NCBI GenBank assembly: GCA_025774935.1 | Contig: JALGZK010000001.1 | Span: 414,591-478,590 of the forward strand | Reading direction: 5' to 3' | Length of the DNA stretch: 64,000 nt | DNA from: a bacterium | GTDB lineage: Bacteria; Joyebacterota; Joyebacteria; Joyebacterales; Joyebacteraceae | In this document: positions 59,834 through 64,000 of the stretch, piece after piece | Layout: each line of letters begins with the position of its first letter | How positions within the stretch are numbered: the stretch's first letter is position 1 | The notes under the pieces: generated by a model | What the model was told of the DNA's origin: nothing | The model's database searches: none | The model's input: the letters and a program-made list of their open reading frames with translations, nothing else | Made by a program: the position numbers and the translations under genes

Positions 59834-60988
59834 ATGACCGGCCGACGTTCGATCGCACTGGCGGGAGCCGGCCTCGTCGCTGTCGCGTGGATGATGTGGC
59901 CGGCGCCCGACGCCGCCTGCGACGTCCCGGTGCCCGACGGGGAATGGTCGCCGCTCGGGTACGTCTGCTACAGGGCCGCCGCGCCCATCACGATCGACGG
60001 GAAGCTCGACGAAGCGGAGTGGTCGGGCGCTCCCTGGACCAGCGACTTCGTAGACATCCGGGGAGACCTCGGGCCGACGCCTCGGTTCCGCACGCGCGCG
60101 AAGATGCTCTGGGACGACACCTACTTCTACGTCGCAGCCGAGATGGAGGAACCGCACGTGTGGGGGACGCTCCGGGAGCGAGACTCCGTCATTTTTCACG
60201 ACAACGACTTCGAGGTCTTCATCGACCCGGACGGCGACACGCACGATTATTACGAGCTCGAGGTGAACGCGCTCGGGACGGAGTGGGACCTCCTCCTTAC
60301 GAAGCCCTACAGAGACAGCGGCACGGCGATCGACTCGTGGGACATCCAGGGGCTCCTCACGGGCATACTCGTGATCGGGACCCTGAACGACCCCAGCGAC
60401 ACCGACCGGGGCTGGAGCATCGAGATCGCCATGCCGTGGGCCGTGCTCGAGGAGTGCGCTCGCAAGCCGGCGCCGCCCGAGGAGGGCGACGTGTGGCGCG
60501 TGAACTACTCACGCGTCGAGTGGCAGGCCGAGATCCAGGACGGAGCGTACGTGAAGCTCGCGGACCCCGAGACCGGGCGACCGCTCCCCGAGGACAACTG
60601 GGTGTGGTCGCCGCAGGGGCTCGTCAACATGCACTACCCGGAGATGTGGGGGTTCGTGCGGTTCTCGACGGCGGAGGCGGCCCCGGAGGTCCCCGTGCTC
60701 GCCGAAGCGGACTGGCTCGGGCCCGCCGAGTGGGCGCTCCGCCTCCTCTACTATAGAGAGCGGGCCCACTTCGCCGATGAGGGCTCGTTCACCGCCAACG
60801 CAGCGGAGCTGGGGCTCGAGGACGCGGTCGCGGGGCTCCCGACGAGCTGGCCCGCGGAGATCGCCGTGACCCCGAGCATGTTCGAGGCTCGGGTGTTCGC
60901 GCGCGACGGTACGACGCTCCACATCTCGCACGACGGCCGCCTATGGCGCACGACGCGCCCCGCGGGCCGAGGGGAGGAGAACCGATGA
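59834..60988 (+). CDS. Exported protein with CBM9-like carbohydrate-binding domain
   Basis: 384 residues with GGAGGGGAGG upstream of the ATG and a signal segment (IALAGAGLVAVAWMMWPAPDAAC). Residues about 45-275 match the CBM9 family: ITIDGKLDEAEWSGAPW, AKMLWDDTYFYVAAEMEEPH, DNDFEVFIDPDGDTHDYYELEVNA (shown in part), and IEIAMPW. A short C-terminal domain of about 90 residues follows, with no match I know. CBM9-like modules bind glycans or serve as outer-membrane substrate binders. It overlaps the symporter gene by four bases. Confidence 0.85.
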   Translation: MTGRRSIALAGAGLVAVAWMMWPAPDAACDVPVPDGEWSPLGYVCYRAAAPITIDGKLDEAEWSGAPWTSDFVDIRGDLGPTPRFRTRAKMLWDDTYFYVAAEMEEPHVWGTLRERDSVIFHDNDFEVFIDPDGDTHDYYELEVNALGTEWDLLLTKPYRDSGTAIDSWDIQGLLTGILVIGTLNDPSDTDRGWSIEIAMPWAVLEECARKPAPPEEGDVWRVNYSRVEWQAEIQDGAYVKLADPETGRPLPEDNWVWSPQGLVNMHYPEMWGFVRFSTAEAAPEVPVLAEADWLGPAEWALRLLYYRERAHFADEGSFTANAAELGLEDAVAGLPTSWPAEIAVTPSMFEARVFARDGTTLHISHDGRLWRTTRPAGRGEENR

Positions 60989-63009
60989 ACATGGCCCCCG
61001 TCGACTGGGGGATCCTCCTCGGCATCCTGGCCGTGATGGTCTTCGGCGTCCTCCTCTCGCGGAACTACATGAAGAGCGTCGCCGACTTCCTGGCCGCCGG
61101 CCGTACCGCGGGCCGCTACGCCGTGAGCATCGCCTCGGGGATCGCCGGTCTCGGCGCCATCACGATCGTCGGGCTCCTCGAGATGAACTACATCGCCGGG
61201 TTCTCGATGACGTGGTGGGGGTTCACGATGAGCGTCGTGATCCTCATACTCACGGTCTCGGGCTGGGTGATCTACCGGTTTCGAAGCACGCGCTCGCTCA
61301 CGCTCGCCGAGTTCTTCGAGCGGCGGTACAGCAGGAGGTTCCGGATCTTCGCGGGGCTCGTCGCGTTCCTCTCCGGGCTCATCAACTTCGGCATCTTCCC
61401 GGCGGTCGGCGCGCGGTTCTTCATCTACTTCTGCGGTCTGCCGCAGACGCTCGCTGTCGGCGCGCTCGCGGTCCCGACGTTCCCGCTCGTGATGATCGCC
61501 CTCCTCGGAATCGCGCTCTTCTTCGTGTTCTCGGGAGGACAGATCGCGGTCATCGTCACGGACTTCGCGCAGGGGCTCTTCGTCAACATCGTGTTCGTCG
61601 CGATCGTCCTCTACCTCTTCGCCCAGGTCGACTGGACGCAGATCATCTCGGCGCTCGAGAGCGCCCCCCAGGAAGCGTCGCTCATCAACCCGTTCAAGAC
61701 GAGCCACGTCGAGGACTTCAACCTCGTGTACTTCGTGATCGGCATCTTCGGTGTCATCTACGGAGCCATGTCGTGGCAGGGGACGCAGGCCTACAACACC
61801 TCCGCGCGCAGCGCGCACGAGGCGAAGATGGCCGGGGTGCTCGGTAACTGGAAGGGGTTTCCGCAGGGGCTCTTCATCCTCTTCGTCCCCATCATCATCT
61901 ACACCGTGATGCACCACCCGGACTTCGCAGGTGTAGCGGAGTCGGTTCAGGCCGCGATCGCGGGAGCCGGGTCCGAGGCAGTCCAGAGCCAGCTCAGGGG
62001 GCCGGTAGTCCTGACGAAGATCCTCCCGGTCGGCCTGATCGGGGCGTTCGCCGCCGTCATGCTCGCGGCGTTCATCAGCACCCACGACACGTACCTCCAC
62101 TCCTGGGGCAGCATCCTGATCCAGGACGTCATCATGCCCTTCAGGAAGAAGCCGTTCACCGAGAAGCAACACCTGAGGCTCCTGAAGCTCTCGATCCTCG
62201 GCGTGGCGGTCTTCATCTTCTTCTTCAGCCTGCTCTTCCAGCAGAGCGAGTACATCTTCCTGTTCTTCGCGATCACGGGCGCGATATTCGCCGGCGGGTC
62301 GGGCGCCGTCATCATCGGCGGGCTCTACTGGAAGCGGGGCACGGCCGCCGCGGCGTGGACAGCGCTCATCACCGGATCGACGGTCGCCGTGGGGGGCATC
62401 CTCATCCACCGCCTGCCGGAGGCGATGTTCTACGCGGGACCGATCGACCTGAACGCCACGCGGCTCGGCCAGCTCGGCTGGGAGACGGTCCGGTGGCTCT
62501 ACTTCATCAACGGCCAGCAGTACTGGGCCGTGGCGATGGGTGCGTCGACGCTCCTCTACGTCCTAGTCTCGCTCCTCGGGAAGCGGCAGGTCGCGGACTT
62601 CGACAGGCTCCTCCACCGGGGGAAGTACGCCGTCGCCGACGAGACGCAGGTGGTGAACGCAGCGCCGTCCAAGGGCTGGCGGATGCTCGGCATGGGGAAG
62701 GAGTTCACGCGCGCTGACAAGGCCATCTACATCGCGACGTACGTGCACACGGCAGTCTGGTTCACGATCTTCGTCGTCGGGACGATCTACAACCTCCGGC
62801 ACGACGTCCCGGACTCCGCGTGGACGTCGTTCTGGAAGAAGTACTTCTACGTACAGGTCGTCTTCTCCATCCTCGTGATCGTCTGGTTCACGATCGGAGG
62901 CCTGCGGGACATCCGAGACATGTTCCGACGGCTCTCGGTGATGAAACGCGACGCGGCCGACGACGGCATGGTGGTCCGCGAGGACGACCGGGAAGAGGGG
63001 ACAGCATGA
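60985..63009 (+). CDS. Sodium:solute symporter (SSS family)
   Basis: 674 residues. The ATG at 60985 overlaps the previous stop (ATGA) and has GGGGAGGAG upstream; an in-frame ATG at 60943 lies inside the previous gene. About 13 transmembrane helices fit the SSS (LeuT-like) fold, with typical RSLTLAEFFERRYSRRFR and AAVMLAAFISTHDTYLHSW. It should import a sugar, or another organic solute, with Na+ at the inner membrane. Its place between glycan-binding and glycan-cutting genes suggests mannose or a small glycan as substrate, which is inference. Confidence 0.93.
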   Translation: MNMAPVDWGILLGILAVMVFGVLLSRNYMKSVADFLAAGRTAGRYAVSIASGIAGLGAITIVGLLEMNYIAGFSMTWWGFTMSVVILILTVSGWVIYRFRSTRSLTLAEFFERRYSRRFRIFAGLVAFLSGLINFGIFPAVGARFFIYFCGLPQTLAVGALAVPTFPLVMIALLGIALFFVFSGGQIAVIVTDFAQGLFVNIVFVAIVLYLFAQVDWTQIISALESAPQEASLINPFKTSHVEDFNLVYFVIGIFGVIYGAMSWQGTQAYNTSARSAHEAKMAGVLGNWKGFPQGLFILFVPIIIYTVMHHPDFAGVAESVQAAIAGAGSEAVQSQLRGPVVLTKILPVGLIGAFAAVMLAAFISTHDTYLHSWGSILIQDVIMPFRKKPFTEKQHLRLLKLSILGVAVFIFFFSLLFQQSEYIFLFFAITGAIFAGGSGAVIIGGLYWKRGTAAAAWTALITGSTVAVGGILIHRLPEAMFYAGPIDLNATRLGQLGWETVRWLYFINGQQYWAVAMGASTLLYVLVSLLGKRQVADFDRLLHRGKYAVADETQVVNAAPSKGWRMLGMGKEFTRADKAIYIATYVHTAVWFTIFVVGTIYNLRHDVPDSAWTSFWKKYFYVQVVFSILVIVWFTIGGLRDIRDMFRRLSVMKRDAADDGMVVREDDREEGTA

Positions 63010-64000
63010 ACAGAGCGGCCGGACGGCGAGGCATCCGGGCAGGCCGCATCGGAGCGGGCGCGATTCTGTGCGCGGTCGTGCTCGTCCTCTTCGCGGGGAC
63101 CGGAGTCTGCGCGACGGGGGAGCCGGTGACGCTGCGCGTCTTCAACGCGAACGCCATCCACTTCCTGCCGGCGAACCCCGACACGTTCGCGACTGCCGAC
63201 GTCCGGTCCGAGGACAACGGACGCGAGATCGCGCGGGACATCGAGTTCGCTCCGCTCGGCGACATGGTGAGGATCACCGCGCTCGTCAGGATCGAACCGA
63301 TCCCGAAGGACCCGACGTCCGTGCACGACGCGTGGGACCGCGCCGGGAACGTGCGTCTCTCGATGCCGGGCATGGCTGACGTGGAGATCGTGAAGTTCGT
63401 GACGTCGTACGGCGGTGTCACCGAGCACGAGGTCGACGTCTCTCACCTCATGCCGTTCCTCCAGGACGCAGTCACGTTCAGAGGGTTCATCGACACGTGG
63501 CTCTCGCCGGCGTGGAAGATGACCTTCGACCTCGAGTTCGTGCCTGTCGGCGAACCGGAGCACCCGGGCGAGTCCAACGTGAACCCGACGTGGGGGACGG
63601 GCCTCGTCTACGAGCAGAACGTGACCGAGGAGCTCATGCGCGACGGCCCGCTCGATGCCGAGGTGGAGGTCCCCGACGGCGTCGGGAGGGTCCTCATGCA
63701 CTACCTCGTCTCGGGACACTGCACCGACGGCCGGGACGACGACGAGTTCGTGAGCAAGGACAACGTGATCTCGGTCGACGGGACCGTCGTCTACCGGTTC
63801 CGGCCCTGGCGCGACGACTGCGGCGAGTTCCGCGCGGTCAACCCCTACACGCGCCGCTGGTCGGACGGCTGGTGGTCGTCCGACTACAGCAGGAGCGGCT
63901 GGTGCCCGGGCGACTGGGTGCCTCCGCTCGTGCTCGACCTCACGGATCACCTGACGCCGGGCAAGCACGCCGTCAGGTTCAGCGTGGAGAACGTCCGCCC
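63006..64000 (+). CDS. PNGase F-like peptide-N-glycosidase, 3' truncated by the window end
   Basis: 331 residues are visible from the ATG at 63006, which overlaps the symporter stop. A signal peptide (GAILCAVVLVLFAGTGVCA) is followed by a two-part beta-jelly-roll of the PNGase F family. The diagnostic C-terminal block is RRWSDGWWSSDYSRSGWCPG, then DWVPPLVLDLTDHL and PGKHAVRFSVENVRP. The region SGHCTDGRDDDEFVSKDN is the likely place of the catalytic acid. PNGase F cuts the amide between Asn and the N-glycan, releasing the whole glycan from glycoproteins. Other family members are uncharacterised, so activity should be taken as probable. The frame stays open at 64000. Confidence 0.8.
   Translation, partial: MNRAAGRRGIRAGRIGAGAILCAVVLVLFAGTGVCATGEPVTLRVFNANAIHFLPANPDTFATADVRSEDNGREIARDIEFAPLGDMVRITALVRIEPIPKDPTSVHDAWDRAGNVRLSMPGMADVEIVKFVTSYGGVTEHEVDVSHLMPFLQDAVTFRGFIDTWLSPAWKMTFDLEFVPVGEPEHPGESNVNPTWGTGLVYEQNVTEELMRDGPLDAEVEVPDGVGRVLMHYLVSGHCTDGRDDDEFVSKDNVISVDGTVVYRFRPWRDDCGEFRAVNPYTRRWSDGWWSSDYSRSGWCPGDWVPPLVLDLTDHLTPGKHAVRFSVENVR

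Overview
This window comes from a G+C-rich (by eye), uncultured-type Gram-negative bacterium. Six proteins end in the same roughly 80-90 residue FlgD-like C-terminal domain (PNPFNP ... YDxSGR ... SGVYF ... LLK). That domain, together with giant secreted repeat proteins and a stand-alone bacterial histone, suggests a lineage of the FCB-related candidate phyla such as Eisenbacteria or Krumholzibacteriota. This placement is inferred from domain style only; no rRNA, tRNA or CRISPR array was recognised. Genes use strong GGAGG-type ribosome sites, and many transcription units carry the same extended -10 element (GTGSTAnnnT).

Layout. 1-5.0 kb: the 3' part of a secreted cohesin/dockerin-like protein, a B12-binding radical SAM enzyme, and a cold-shock gene behind a long leader with its own promoter and terminator. 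5.0-10.3 kb: a heavy-metal efflux operon (small Cys-containing secreted protein, lipoprotein adaptor with four Cys/His repeats, CzcA-type RND pump) with no outer-membrane factor gene. 10.5-16.6 kb: poorly characterised envelope proteins, a DUF3604 protein with an outer-membrane barrel neighbour, a remnant of a BamA-type barrel, and a YaiI/YqxD protein. 16.5-20.3 kb (minus strand): a four-gene corrinoid methyl-transfer operon: an MttB-family methyltransferase, a MetH-type activation protein, a corrinoid protein and a homocysteine methyltransferase. Together they look like a methionine synthase taken apart, with the folate module replaced by an MttB-type module.

20.5-49.8 kb: a DUF1858 protein, then mostly large secreted proteins: an interrupted beta-helix protein, a 2252-residue calcium-binding (thrombospondin type 3-like) protein, a frameshifted SBBP/PKD/LamG protein, a 57-residue histone, a CBM-like gene with an in-frame TGA, a BNR-repeat protein, a 2752-residue protein of alternating DUF7901-like and GEVED domains, and two tandem arylsulfotransferase-like lipoproteins. 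A PLP cysteine-synthase-like gene lies on the minus strand.

50.0-64.0 kb: a P2-type ATPase with an altered ion site, a frameshifted O6-alkylguanine methyltransferase, then a tightly packed, largely overlapping operon of two DUF3857/transglutaminase-like proteins (the second lacking the catalytic Cys and His), a GH38-type mannosidase, a CBM9-like protein, a sodium:solute symporter and a PNGase F-like protein cut by the window end. This last cluster reads as a glycoprotein/N-glycan utilisation locus.

Four genes (20952, 29893, 34604 and 52825) are interrupted by a stop or frameshift in otherwise intact coding sequence. I cannot tell assembly error from true decay by sequence alone.
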